Shown here: positions 1 through 8,570 of the stretch, one piece after another
Numbering within the stretch: position 1 is the stretch's first letter
How the letters are laid out: each line of letters starts with the position of its first letter
Assembly (NCBI RefSeq): GCF_002872475.1
Contig: NZ_CP025682.1
Coordinates: forward strand, 2,356,001-2,420,000
Source of the DNA: Pseudazoarcus pumilus
GTDB lineage: Bacteria; Pseudomonadota; Gammaproteobacteria; Burkholderiales; Rhodocyclaceae
Length of the DNA: 64,000 nucleotides
Direction: 5' to 3'
Translations under genes and position numbers: made by a program
Notes under the pieces: generated by a model
Database searches by the model: none
What the model was told of the DNA's origin: nothing
What the model saw: the letters and a program-made list of their open reading frames with translations, nothing else

Positions 1-64
1 ACAGGTAGTCGTATTCGTCGCGCGAGAGGTCACGGAACTGCAGGAAATGCTTGAGCGTACTCAT
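1..64 (-). CDS. argF: Ornithine carbamoyltransferase, N-terminal fragment
   Basis: The reverse strand from position 64 reads MSTLKHFLQFRDLSRDEYDYL, which matches the start of ornithine carbamoyltransferases (KHFLQFxDLxxxEYxYL). This enzyme makes citrulline from ornithine and carbamoyl phosphate in arginine synthesis. Only 21 residues lie in the window and the gene continues beyond position 1. It starts 10 bases after the argD stop codon, so the two arginine genes are probably co-transcribed as argD-argF. Confidence 0.85.
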   Translation of the reverse strand, partial: MSTLKHFLQFRDLSRDEYDYL

Positions 65-74
65 CGGTCCGGTC

Positions 75-1250
75 TCAGTTCTGCCGCAGGAAGTCGCGGA
101 GCAGCGGCACCAGCCGCTCGAGCAGCGCGTTCGCCTCTTCGCGGCCGAAGGTCAGCGGCGGCAGCAGACGCACCACGCGCTCGCTGGTGACGTTGATCAG
201 CAACCCGGCTTCCAGCGCCTGCGCGACGAGTACGCCGCACGGCCGGTCCAGTTCGATGCCGATCATCAGGCCGCGGCCACGAATGTCGCGCACTCCGGCC
301 ACGCCCTCGAGCCCCTGCGCAATGCCGTTGCGGATGAACTCGCCGATCTCGACGGCCCTGCCCATCAGGCCCTCGTCGTCGATGACCGCCAGCGTCTCGA
401 GCGCGGCGGCGCAGGCGAGCGGATTGCCGCCGAAAGTCGAGCCATGGTTGCCCGGCCCGAACAGGCCCTTGGCGCGGCCGGCGGAAATACACGCGCCGAT
501 CGGCACGCCCGAACCCAGGCCCTTGGCCAGCGTGATCACGTCCGGCGCGATGCCCGCGTGCTGGAAGCCGAACCACTTGCCGGTGCGCCCCATGCCGCAT
601 TGCACCTCGTCGCACATCAACAGCCACTCGCGCTCGTCGCACACGGTGCGCAGTTCGCGCTGGAAGGCCTCGTCGGCGATGTTGATGCCGCCCTCGCCCT
701 GGATGATCTCGAGGAACACGGCAACGATGTTCGGATTGTGCTCGGCCACCTTGCGGATGGCGTCGATGTCGCGGTAGGGCACGCGCACGAAGCCCGACAC
801 CAGCGGTTCGAAGCCGGCCTGCGACTTGCGGTTGCCGGTGGCCGACAGCGTCGCCATGGTGCGGCCGTGGAAGGCGCCTTCCATGACGATGATCGTGGGG
901 TTGGCGACCTCGCGCTTGTGGCCGTACATGCGCGCGAGCTTGATCGCGGCCTCGTTGGCCTCGCAGCCGGAATTGCAGAAGAACACCTCGTCCATGCCCG
1001 ACATCGCGGCCAGACGGTCAGCGAGTTCTTCCTGCAAGGGAATGCGGTACAGATTCGAGGTGTGCAGCACGCACGCGGCCTGGCCGGCGATCGCGCGCAC
1101 CAGGCGCGGATGGTTGTGGCCCAGGGTCGACACCGCGATGCCCGACAGCGCATCGAGATAGCGCTTGCCGGTTTCGTCGAACAGCCACGCGCCCTCGCCA
1201 TGCGTGAAGGCGACCGGCATCCTGGCGTAGGTGTTCATCACGTGCGACAT
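75..1250 (-). CDS. argD: Acetylornithine aminotransferase
   Basis: This is a 391-aa fold-type I PLP aminotransferase that converts N-acetylglutamate semialdehyde to N-acetylornithine; such enzymes often also act on succinyldiaminopimelate. Family signatures are NSGCEANEAAIKLAR (usually NSGTEAN), LMCDEVQCGMGRTG, and TLAKGLGSGVPIGA, where Lys243 is the expected PLP Schiff-base residue. The ATG at 1250 (MSHVMNTYARMPVAF) fits the family better than the ATG at 1283, which adds 11 unrelated residues. It sits directly upstream of argF. The Thr-to-Cys change in NSGCEAN is within known family variation. Confidence 0.95.
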   Translation of the reverse strand: MSHVMNTYARMPVAFTHGEGAWLFDETGKRYLDALSGIAVSTLGHNHPRLVRAIAGQAACVLHTSNLYRIPLQEELADRLAAMSGMDEVFFCNSGCEANEAAIKLARMYGHKREVANPTIIVMEGAFHGRTMATLSATGNRKSQAGFEPLVSGFVRVPYRDIDAIRKVAEHNPNIVAVFLEIIQGEGGINIADEAFQRELRTVCDEREWLLMCDEVQCGMGRTGKWFGFQHAGIAPDVITLAKGLGSGVPIGACISAGRAKGLFGPGNHGSTFGGNPLACAAALETLAVIDDEGLMGRAVEIGEFIRNGIAQGLEGVAGVRDIRGRGLMIGIELDRPCGVLVAQALEAGLLINVTSERVVRLLPPLTFGREEANALLERLVPLLRDFLRQN

Positions 1251-1387
1251 CGCAAAACCCCGATCGGATAGGTCCAGAAACACGCACGGCGGCAGGCGCC
1301 GCCGTGGGGATTCAAGCGGCCGATTTTAAGCGAATGCGCCTGCGAAGTACAGAATGCGGGCGATCTGCCGGCGCGCAAGCCCAACAA

Positions 1388-1411
1388 AAACGGCGACCGA
1401 AGTCGCCGTTT
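1388..1411 (-). terminator. Rho-independent terminator of rpsT
   Basis: On the minus strand a 10-bp perfect stem (AAACGGCGAC / GTCGCCGTTT) closes a TTCG tetraloop and is followed by TTG. It lies 20 bases after the rpsT stop. C(UUCG)G is an extra-stable loop, so this is a convincing terminator. Confidence 0.9.
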
Positions 1412-1431
1412 CAATGCGCGCGATGCGCGAA

Positions 1432-1698
1432 TCAGGCAGCCATCGACTTGACTGCAGCCGACAGGCGGCTCTTGTGCCGCGAAGCCTTGTTCTTGTGGAT
1501 GATGTTCTTGTCCGCGATGCTGTCGATGGTGCTCATCGAGGTGCTGAAAACCGTCTGCGCTGCAGCCTTGTCGCCATCGGCGACGGCCTTGCGCACGGCC
1601 TTGATGGCGGTACGCAGACGCGAGCGAAGGCTGGCGTTGTGGCCGCGGGCCTTGACGGCCTGGCGGGCGCGCTTGCGGGCTTGTGCCGAGTTGGCCAT
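1432..1698 (-). CDS. rpsT: 30S ribosomal protein S20
   Basis: This is an 88-aa, strongly basic protein beginning [21 protein letters not shown] and ending in the conserved [17 protein letters not shown] stretch. S20 binds 16S rRNA early in 30S assembly. The length is the family norm. It is monocistronic: a strong terminator follows it, and murJ is divergent on the other side. This rpsT/murJ arrangement is common in beta- and gammaproteobacteria. Confidence 0.97.
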   Translation of the reverse strand: MANSAQARKRARQAVKARGHNASLRSRLRTAIKAVRKAVADGDKAAAQTVFSTSMSTIDSIADKNIIHKNKASRHKSRLSAAVKSMAA

Positions 1699-1843
1699 GT
1701 ATGTTCTTCCGTGTTAATGGGTTCTACGAAACGCGGAATGTTACCCCGACATGCGGCGACTTGCAAGCAACCCGCCACACGCCGGGAAGTTTGAAGCTTG
1801 AAGCGGGAAGAAATACCGCTATCCAAACCTCCGCCTTCCAGAG

Positions 1844-1932
1844 GTAGGTCGGAGTGAGCCGCAGGCGAAGTCCGACGTCGCCGTCAGGATGCGAGGGGGG
1901 GTGTCGCACTCGCTACGCTCGACGCGACCTAC
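1844..1932. repeat. REP/BIME-like inverted repeat, copy 1
   Basis: The element begins GTAGGTCG and ends CGCGACCTAC, so its ends are inverted repeats. Its right arm reads GTCGCACTCGCTACGCTCG followed by ACGCGACCTACG. Nearly the same right arm recurs at 42270-42308 and 63963-63993. It lies between divergent rpsT and murJ and encodes nothing recognisable. Such intergenic palindromic elements are usually mobilised by RAYT transposases, none of which is in the window. Confidence 0.75.
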
Positions 1933-1978
1933 GACGAAGCCCCCGGTATCATGGCGCCTTTTAGCCCACGCCCGCCGA

Positions 1979-3517
1979 ATGAACCTTCTCCGCGCCCTCG
2001 CCACGGTCAGCAGCATGACGTTGCTCTCGCGTGTTCTCGGCTTCGTGCGCGACTTCGTGATTGCCCGCAGCTTCGGTGCGGGCGCGACCACCGACGCCTT
2101 CTTCGTCGCCTTCCGACTGCCCAACATCCTGCGGCGCATGTTCGCCGAGGGCGCGTTCTCGCAGGCCTTCGTACCCATCCTGGCCGAGTACCGCCGACAG
2201 CGCGGCGACGCCGAGGCGCTGACGCTGACCAGCCGGGTGGCCACCGTGCTGGGGCTGGCCGTCACGGCGATCTCGGCCTTCGGCGTGTTCGCCGCCCCGG
2301 TGCTGGTGTACATCTCTGCGCCCGGCTTCGCGGCAGACGCCGACAAGTTCGCGCTGACCGTCGAGATGACGCGCATCACCGCACCCTACATCCTGTTCAT
2401 GTCGCTGGTGGCGCTGGCCGGCGGCGTGCTCAACACCTGGAGCCGCTTCGCGATCCCGGCCTTCACGCCGGTGCTTCTCAACCTGTCCTTCATCATCATG
2501 GCGCTGTTCGCGGCACCCTGGTTCGACCCGCCGGTGCTGGCGCTGGCCTGGGCGGTGTTCATCGGCGGCGTGCTTCAACTCGCGCTGCAGATCCGCCCAC
2601 TGGCGAAGATCGGCATGCTGCCGCGCTTCGACCTGAAGTGGTCCGACCCCGGCGTGCAGCGCGTGCTCAAGCTCATGCTCCCTGCGATGCTGGCGGTGTC
2701 CGTTGCGCAGATCTCGCTGTTCATCAACACCATCTTCGCCTCCTTCCTGCAAAGCGGCAGCGTGTCGTGGCTGTACTACGCCGACCGCCTGATGGAATTC
2801 CCCGCCGGCCTGCTGGGCGCGGCGCTCGGCACCATCCTGCTGCCGGGCCTGTCCAGACTAAACGCCGACGGCAGGACCGAGGAATTCTCGTCCATGCTCG
2901 ACTGGGGGCTGCGCCTGACCCTGATGCTCACGCTGCCCGCGGCGCTGGCGCTGGCCGTGCTCGCGGCACCGCTGATCTCCACGCTGTTCCAGCACGGCGC
3001 ATTCACGCCCGAGGACGTGCTGCACACGCGCACCGCGCTGATCGCCTACAGCGTCGGCCTGACCGGGCTGATCGCCGTCAAGATCCTCGCGCCCGGCTTC
3101 TATGCGCGTCAGGACGTACGCACTCCGGTCAAGTTCGCGCTGATCACGCTGGCCGCCACGCAGGTGATGAACGTGATCTTCATCGTGCCGCTGCAGCACA
3201 CCGGGCTGGCGCTGTCGATCGGCCTGGCCGCGCTGCTCAACGCCGCCCTGCTCTACCGGGGCCTGCGCGTTCGCGGCGCCTTCACGCCACTGCCGGGCTG
3301 GGGCGGCTTCGTCGCGCGTCTCGCGATCGCACTGGTAGTGCTCGGCGCCGCGCTGTGGTGGGGCATGGGCGAGACCCACACCTGGCTCGCCTACACCGCG
3401 CTCGAGCGCATCGCCCACCTGGCCGCGCTGGTCGCCGGCGGCATCGCGGTGTACTTTGCAACCCTGTTCGCGCTGGGCTTTCGCCTGAGCGATTTCCGCA
3501 AACACGTTGCGCACTGA
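1979..3517 (+). CDS. murJ: Lipid II flippase MurJ (MviN family)
   Basis: This 512-aa inner-membrane protein of the MOP superfamily is expected to flip lipid II across the cytoplasmic membrane during peptidoglycan synthesis. It begins MNLLRALATVSSMTLLSRVLGFVRD, the typical MurJ start, and contains the conserved ARSFGAGATTDAFFVAFRLPN stretch and about 14 hydrophobic segments. The ATG at 1979 is chosen because an upstream in-frame extension to 1889 would encode part of the REP-like repeat. It is transcribed divergently from rpsT. Confidence 0.95.
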   Translation: MNLLRALATVSSMTLLSRVLGFVRDFVIARSFGAGATTDAFFVAFRLPNILRRMFAEGAFSQAFVPILAEYRRQRGDAEALTLTSRVATVLGLAVTAISAFGVFAAPVLVYISAPGFAADADKFALTVEMTRITAPYILFMSLVALAGGVLNTWSRFAIPAFTPVLLNLSFIIMALFAAPWFDPPVLALAWAVFIGGVLQLALQIRPLAKIGMLPRFDLKWSDPGVQRVLKLMLPAMLAVSVAQISLFINTIFASFLQSGSVSWLYYADRLMEFPAGLLGAALGTILLPGLSRLNADGRTEEFSSMLDWGLRLTLMLTLPAALALAVLAAPLISTLFQHGAFTPEDVLHTRTALIAYSVGLTGLIAVKILAPGFYARQDVRTPVKFALITLAATQVMNVIFIVPLQHTGLALSIGLAALLNAALLYRGLRVRGAFTPLPGWGGFVARLAIALVVLGAALWWGMGETHTWLAYTALERIAHLAALVAGGIAVYFATLFALGFRLSDFRKHVAH

Positions 3518-3601
3518 GCCGCCTCCGACAGTCTGACCGCGGAAGCTGCAAGTACTGCGCGCTTTACGATGAATCCAGGGAATCAGGAGACTCACGGGAT
3601 A

Positions 3602-4273
3602 ATGCAATCGAGCACAGTCGTGATCATCGGCGCGGGCGGACATGGCCAGACCATCGCTGAAGCGCTGTTCGCGGCCACGCGTGCCGGGCACCCGGTGCGC
3701 GCCGCCGGCTTTCTCGACGACACGCCCGAACTGCGCGGAACGACGGTCGCAGGGCTGCCCGTGCTCGGCCCCCTGTCGCACGCCAAGGACGTCGAATGTG
3801 ACGCCTTCATCGTCGGCATCGGCGACAACCGCGCGCGCAAACGCATCTTCGACGAACTGCGCGCTGCGGCACTGACCGTGCACACCGTCATCCACCCGAC
3901 CGCCGTCATCGCGACGACCGCCCATATCGGGGAAGGCACGTATATTGGCGCGAATGCACTGATCGGCGCGGCCAGCGCGATCGGCGACGACACCATCATC
4001 AACGGCGCCGGCTGCGTCGGTCACCACAACCGCATTGGCGCCCACGCACACCTGGGACCTGGCGTGAATGCGGCCGGCCACGTCATCATCGGCGACGGCT
4101 GCGAAATCGGCACCGGTGCCAACTTCCTGCCCGACGCCTCGGTCGGGGCATGGAGCACGGTCATGGGCGGGGCACTGGTGGCCGGCAGCTTCGAGGGCGG
4201 AGCTCTGATCGGCGGGGCGCCCGCACGCCTGTTGCGGCGTCTGGACACCGGCGAACGAAGCGAGGTTAGCTGA
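3602..4273 (+). CDS. NeuD/PglD-like sugar O-/N-acyltransferase
   Basis: This 223-aa protein has the two-part build of the NeuD/PglD family. An N-terminal Rossmann-like nucleotide-sugar-binding domain (VVIIGAGGHGQTIAEAL) is followed from about residue 95 by a left-handed beta-helix with hexapeptide repeats (IGEGTYIGANALIG, IGDGCEIGTGAN). Family members acetylate sialic acid or 4-amino sugars; the catalytic His is probably in the GCVGHHNRIG segment. AGGAG lies upstream of the ATG at 3602, while the in-frame ATG at 3569 lacks a ribosome site. The P450 gene starts 4 bases after its stop, so the two are probably co-transcribed. The acceptor is unknown. Confidence 0.75.
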   Translation: MQSSTVVIIGAGGHGQTIAEALFAATRAGHPVRAAGFLDDTPELRGTTVAGLPVLGPLSHAKDVECDAFIVGIGDNRARKRIFDELRAAALTVHTVIHPTAVIATTAHIGEGTYIGANALIGAASAIGDDTIINGAGCVGHHNRIGAHAHLGPGVNAAGHVIIGDGCEIGTGANFLPDASVGAWSTVMGGALVAGSFEGGALIGGAPARLLRRLDTGERSEVS

Positions 4274-4277
4274 AAGT

Positions 4278-5375
4278 ATGCATGCGAACCGGGTCAACAA
4301 GCGCATCGCCCAACTGGTTGGCTCGCGCGACCACCTGATCTCCGATCTGCCTCTCAGCGGAGAGCCAATCGAAACCGTCACCAGCGGGACGGAGCGCACC
4401 CATTTCGTGCTGGACGCAACTGCCACCCGCAGCATCCTGACCGACGACGACAGCTTCGCCCCCGCGCCGATCGCCGCGTCGATCCAGCGGCTCAGCGAAC
4501 ACACGGACATCGACGCGAGCGAAGCCTACCGCTTCCTGACACACAATCCGTTGCAGACCGACCGACCGGCACATGCCGACGTTCGACAGCAATTCGTCTG
4601 CGCGTACGCACGCAGCCTGCAACGGCACGGCAAGCGGCTGAGCGCCGGTGCGCGCAGCCATTTCGACCGCCTGACGCAGCATCCGCCCTGCGCGCTGACG
4701 CGCGACGTGGTCGCGCCGGGGGTGGACGCGATCCTGCAGGTCTTCCTGGCCGACGACGACGTCCCGGCCGAATGGCCGGCGCGTATCGGCGGCGGCGCGG
4801 CGATGCTCGAATACATGCATCACCCGCGCAAGCTGGCCGCGAAGTCCGCCCAGATCAAGGCCCTCTTCGACGAGCTGGCGGCGCATCGTGGCGAGCCCGG
4901 TCCGCGCGACGACGTTCGCGACGCGATCCTTACGAGCTACGTGCTGCAGGGACGAGAGCCGATCATCGGCGGCATCACCGCCTATCTGTGCACGTGGCTG
5001 TCCGCCCCCGAGGCGGAGCGCGCACAGTTGCTCGAATCGATCACCGCGGTGCAGTTGTTCGCGCGCACCGCGCCGGTCAACTACATCGGGCGCAGCGCTC
5101 GCAAGGACGTCCGGGTGGCCGGGCACGCCATTTCGGCGGGCGATCACGTGCTGCTGATGCTGCCGTGGGCCAACGCCGACGTACTGGCGCGGCAGCAACG
5201 CTCGCTGGCCTTCGGCGCGGGCGCGCACATGTGCGCCGGGCAGGCTCTGGCGCTGGCGCTGACGGATGCCTTCCTCGACGCGCTGCGTGGCGCCCATCAC
5301 GCCATCGACTGGTCCGCCGTCCGGCCCGAGCCGCCGGTGGCGGGCGTTTTCAGACAATACGGAAGCTCCCCATGA
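4278..5375 (+). CDS. Atypical cytochrome P450
   Basis: This 365-aa protein has the heme-ligand loop FGAGAHMCAG (residues 312-321), matching FxxGxHxCxG with Cys319 as the expected thiolate ligand. An AGDHVLLMLPWAN stretch resembles the segment after the P450 K-helix. Two landmarks are degenerate. The I-helix region reads QGREPIIGG, with Pro in place of the usual Thr. The K-helix region reads VQLFARTAPVNYIGR and lacks the Glu of ExxR. It overlaps the acyl carrier protein gene by 4 bases (ATGA), so the substrate may be a carrier-bound acyl chain, as for P450 BioI. That substrate is inference. It could also be a non-monooxygenase P450 fold. Confidence 0.72.
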   Translation: MHANRVNKRIAQLVGSRDHLISDLPLSGEPIETVTSGTERTHFVLDATATRSILTDDDSFAPAPIAASIQRLSEHTDIDASEAYRFLTHNPLQTDRPAHADVRQQFVCAYARSLQRHGKRLSAGARSHFDRLTQHPPCALTRDVVAPGVDAILQVFLADDDVPAEWPARIGGGAAMLEYMHHPRKLAAKSAQIKALFDELAAHRGEPGPRDDVRDAILTSYVLQGREPIIGGITAYLCTWLSAPEAERAQLLESITAVQLFARTAPVNYIGRSARKDVRVAGHAISAGDHVLLMLPWANADVLARQQRSLAFGAGAHMCAGQALALALTDAFLDALRGAHHAIDWSAVRPEPPVAGVFRQYGSSP

Positions 5376-5632
5376 CGCAGGACTTCAACAACCGCTTCGA
5401 TGCCCTCGTCCACGATCACTTCGGTGCGCAACTGGCCGATTCGGGCCTGGATACGGTGCTCGCCGACCTGGAACTCGATTCGCTCGGGTTGCTGGATTTC
5501 GTGATGAGTCTGGAGCAGGGCTTCGACGTCGAAATCGATGTCGAAGTGGTCAACGAGGACATGACGCTGATGCGGATCCGCGAGGTGCTGCGCGATCTGG
5601 CCGGCGACCGCTCCGCGGCCGCCGGCAGCTGA
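5372..5632 (+). CDS. Acyl carrier protein
   Basis: This 86-aa acidic protein has the phosphopantetheine motif LELDSLGLLDFVM, with Ser at the attachment position after Asp. The remainder (LEQGFDVEIDVEVVNEDMTLMRIREVL) matches helices III-IV of a standalone ACP. The start overlaps the P450 stop, which indicates translational coupling and a shared pathway. It is not the housekeeping AcpP: the usual fab neighbours are absent and the motif differs from the DSLDTVEL form. No ketosynthase, adenylation enzyme or phosphopantetheinyl transferase lies nearby, so the acyl group must be loaded from elsewhere. Confidence 0.85.
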   Translation: MTQDFNNRFDALVHDHFGAQLADSGLDTVLADLELDSLGLLDFVMSLEQGFDVEIDVEVVNEDMTLMRIREVLRDLAGDRSAAAGS

Positions 5633-5638
5633 GCCGCG

Positions 5639-7033
5639 TCAGGACAGCTCCGACTCCAGGCGTTCGAGCGCTGCCGCCAACGCCTCGATCGCGCGCGCCC
5701 GCCCGTCCGCATCTTCGGCCTCGCCCAGCAGTTCCGACCATTCCGGGTGGGCGCGTGCGCGCTCGAGCGGCTTGGTGAGCGCGCCCTCGCGCCATTGCGC
5801 GACGCGCGCGTCACGACGCAAGGGCTCGGTGGCAGCATGGCCGCGCGACTCCAGCGCGGCCACCAGAGCCAGTTCGCGCAGCGCCAGCAGGCGCAGGATG
5901 GCGTCGTCGACGGCGAGCGTGCGGCGTCCGGTGACGGCGCCGAGCAGGCGGTCGCCGTAATGCATCACGGCGCGTGCGCCGCCACCGGCGAGCGCGCCGA
6001 TGGCCGCCGCCGCGCCCAGCGTCAGGCCGCCGAACATCAGGTCCACGCCGACGCCCGCGGCCGCGCCGGCCGCCGCGCCGGTGCCCAGCTTGATGCCGAC
6101 TGCGCGCAGCGCCTCGGGGCTGAACACGTCCTCTTCCCAGCGCCCTTCGACCAGCGGTAGTTCGTCGGCATCGACGTCGTCGCTGCGAAAACGATACAGC
6201 GCGAGCAAGGCGTCGACACATTGCTGCTCGCGTGCGCGCACGGCGTTCGACAAGGCCTCGACGGCGGGCCGCGCTTCCTCGTCGTCGGCCGGCGCGCTGC
6301 TGCGTGCGGCGGCCACATCCACCAGCAGCGCGGCGACGCGGCGCAAGGCGTCGGCATGACGCTGGGCGGCTTCGCGCTCGCGGCACGCGATCAAGCGGTC
6401 GAGCGACGGCCGGTAGTCGTCGAGCAAGGTGGCGAGCTTTTCGTACAGGCGTCGCTCGCCATCGCGCTCGGGCGCGACCGTATCGAAGCGCACCACGGCG
6501 TGCAGGCCCAGGCGCGAGAGCGCCTCGCGCCAGGCGGATTCGTCCGCCTCGGCGCTGCGCACGAAGTTGAGCACGGGCAGCAGCGGCACGGCACACGCGG
6601 CGAGGATGGCCAGTTCATCGCGGTGCTTGGCGAGCACCGGATCGCGCGCGTCGACGACGTAAAAGCCGGCATCGCTGGCGAGCATCTGGCGCAGCACCTT
6701 GGCCTCCTGCTCGAATCGCTTCCTGGCCGGCTCGCCATCGAGAAAGCGCTCGATGCGCGCCGGCCCGTCCAGGCGCTCGCCCTGCGGCGCGGCGATGGCC
6801 TCAAGCACTTCGAGCAGCGCGATGGGGTCTTCCATGCCGGGGGTGTCGAACAGCTCCACCAGCACCTCGCCGTCGGCGAGCAGACGCACCCCCTCGACGT
6901 GGCGGGTGGTGCTCGGCCGGCTGGAGACCTCGCCGAAACCGGTGTCGCGGGCGAGCGTACGCAGCAGCGAGGTCTTGCCGGTATTGGTGTGCCCGACGAC
7001 GGCGATGCGCACCGGGCGTCGCGAATCAGCCAT
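5639..7033 (-). CDS. DUF3482 GTPase-like protein
   Basis: This 464-aa protein has an N-terminal Era/TrmE-like G domain with P-loop GHTNTGKTS (residues 14-22) and DTPG (63-66). The G4 NKxD motif is replaced by NFVRS. The C-terminal part holds an Ala/Gly-rich hydrophobic stretch (about residues 305-350) that could insert into or lie on the membrane. The start overlaps the end of the DUF2868 gene by 8 bases, and the two families commonly occur as a pair in betaproteobacteria. The cellular role is not established. It is convergent with the ACP gene with only 6 bases between. Confidence 0.8.
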   Translation of the reverse strand: MADSRRPVRIAVVGHTNTGKTSLLRTLARDTGFGEVSSRPSTTRHVEGVRLLADGEVLVELFDTPGMEDPIALLEVLEAIAAPQGERLDGPARIERFLDGEPARKRFEQEAKVLRQMLASDAGFYVVDARDPVLAKHRDELAILAACAVPLLPVLNFVRSAEADESAWREALSRLGLHAVVRFDTVAPERDGERRLYEKLATLLDDYRPSLDRLIACREREAAQRHADALRRVAALLVDVAAARSSAPADDEEARPAVEALSNAVRAREQQCVDALLALYRFRSDDVDADELPLVEGRWEEDVFSPEALRAVGIKLGTGAAAGAAAGVGVDLMFGGLTLGAAAAIGALAGGGARAVMHYGDRLLGAVTGRRTLAVDDAILRLLALRELALVAALESRGHAATEPLRRDARVAQWREGALTKPLERARAHPEWSELLGEAEDADGRARAIEALAAALERLESELS

Positions 7034-8414
7034 GCGTGCCTCCTACGATCCAGGCGCCGGCCGCCGTCGCCGAGTCGAACACGGCCGCCGGCGCGAATCC
7101 GATCTGCTCCAGCGACTCGTGCCAGCGCCGTACACGCTCGGCCTCGGCGACGTCGGCGCCTGCCAGCCAGACAGCGCACTCGCCGGCCAGGCGCGACAGT
7201 TCGGCGATCAGCGCGAGACTGCCGCGATCGGGCGAGATGCGCGCGTCGCAGACCACCAGCAGGCGACGCACCGGCGACGCGCCCAGTTCGCGCAGCGCCC
7301 GCGCACGCTGTTCGCGCGAATCGGCCACGCCGAGGTCACGCGCCGCGCCAAGCCAGTCCGGCGGCCAGTGCGTGTCCGGGCGCAACTCGATGGCCACCGC
7401 AGCAGCGGCCGCGGCGAAATGCGCCGCGCCTTCGATGCGACCGATCTCGATACGCGTCGGCGCCGCGTCGGTCACACCCATGCGTTCGCTCGCCGGTGCC
7501 AGCTCATCGGCCAGCTCGGCGAAGCCGGGCAAGGTGGTGTCCAGACGCAACGTGGCACGACCTCGCGAAAGGCGCAGCGCGCAGCCGACCCACAGCAGCA
7601 TGCGCGGCACCAACCCATAGATCAGGACACAGCCCAGCAACCACGACGCCCAGGCCTGGCGTGCCGCCTCGTCGGCGGAGGGCGAGCCGCCGCTGGCCGC
7701 GACGGCCGCCGCATCGGGAACCGCGAATCCAAGCTGGGCGGGCAACCAGCCGGCCGCCGCAACGAAGCCGACGAAAAAGTCCGCCGGCAGCAGGGTGGTC
7801 TCCCATACGAAGGCGTGGCCGCGCAGCAGAAAGGTCGCCAGCAGGCCGGCCAGCGCGCCAGCGAGCGCCGCCGACCAGATGCCATGGGTGACGCCGGCCA
7901 GCCACCAGCGCACCAGCCCGGCGCGCGCATGCAGGCCGGCGAAGGCCGACGCCGCCTCGAAGGTGTCACCCGCCAGCCGCCGCGCCAGCCAGTTCCACAA
8001 GGCGCCGACTCCCAGCGAACCGCCGCCGGAGAGCGCGAAGCCGCCGGCCCACAACACCAGCATCACCACATGCACGCCAAGCAGTGCGCCCAGCGCCCAC
8101 ACCACGTTGATCGCCCGCACGCCATCGCCGGCGGCGGCCAGCGCCGCACCGACCCCGGCGAGAAAAGCGAGCAGGCCGAACAGCGCGGCTGCCGCCCGGA
8201 TGCGCAGGCGCCAGGCCTGCAGGGCCACGGCCAATCCGCTGTCCTCGCCCAGCATGCGGGCCCGCGCGATGATGCGCGCCTCGGCACTGCCCCCGATGGC
8301 GCGCGCGTGTCGCATCGCCTCGCCATCGGGCAGACGGCCGCGCGCACGCTCGCGCAGTCGCACGGCCTCTGCCAGCCAGCGCGCTTCGAAGGACGGGGGT
8401 GAAGGACGATTCAT
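7026..8414 (-). CDS. DUF2868 membrane protein
   Basis: This 462-aa protein has about four to five predicted transmembrane helices (for example ALFGLLAFLAGVGAALAAA and LLGVHVVMLVLWAGG) followed by a soluble C-terminal half. The N-terminus (ARWLAEAVRLRERARG) matches the start of DUF2868 proteins. The ATG at 8414 (MNRPSPPSFEARW) is preferred over an in-frame start 57 bases upstream. It is translationally coupled to the downstream GTPase-like gene, suggesting a membrane partner for that protein. No enzymatic motif is visible. Confidence 0.75.
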   Translation of the reverse strand: MNRPSPPSFEARWLAEAVRLRERARGRLPDGEAMRHARAIGGSAEARIIARARMLGEDSGLAVALQAWRLRIRAAAALFGLLAFLAGVGAALAAAGDGVRAINVVWALGALLGVHVVMLVLWAGGFALSGGGSLGVGALWNWLARRLAGDTFEAASAFAGLHARAGLVRWWLAGVTHGIWSAALAGALAGLLATFLLRGHAFVWETTLLPADFFVGFVAAAGWLPAQLGFAVPDAAAVAASGGSPSADEAARQAWASWLLGCVLIYGLVPRMLLWVGCALRLSRGRATLRLDTTLPGFAELADELAPASERMGVTDAAPTRIEIGRIEGAAHFAAAAAAVAIELRPDTHWPPDWLGAARDLGVADSREQRARALRELGASPVRRLLVVCDARISPDRGSLALIAELSRLAGECAVWLAGADVAEAERVRRWHESLEQIGFAPAAVFDSATAAGAWIVGGTHG

Positions 8415-8570
8415 GTGACCGGGATCAAGTTGGGAGCGAACAAGGTCGTCTAGGATAGCGCGAGCAGCCACTGGTGGCCGCGCGCGGAACCCTGCGCGCT
8501 GCGCGGTTATACTCCATCAACATCGGTCAAGGTCGCGCCGCCGCCTCGGCACACATCGCAACGGAAGAAC

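Noticed and set aside
51-1271. Long plus-strand open frame over argD.
   Set aside because: It is the antisense shadow of argD; the translation is Ala/Arg/His-rich with no domain.
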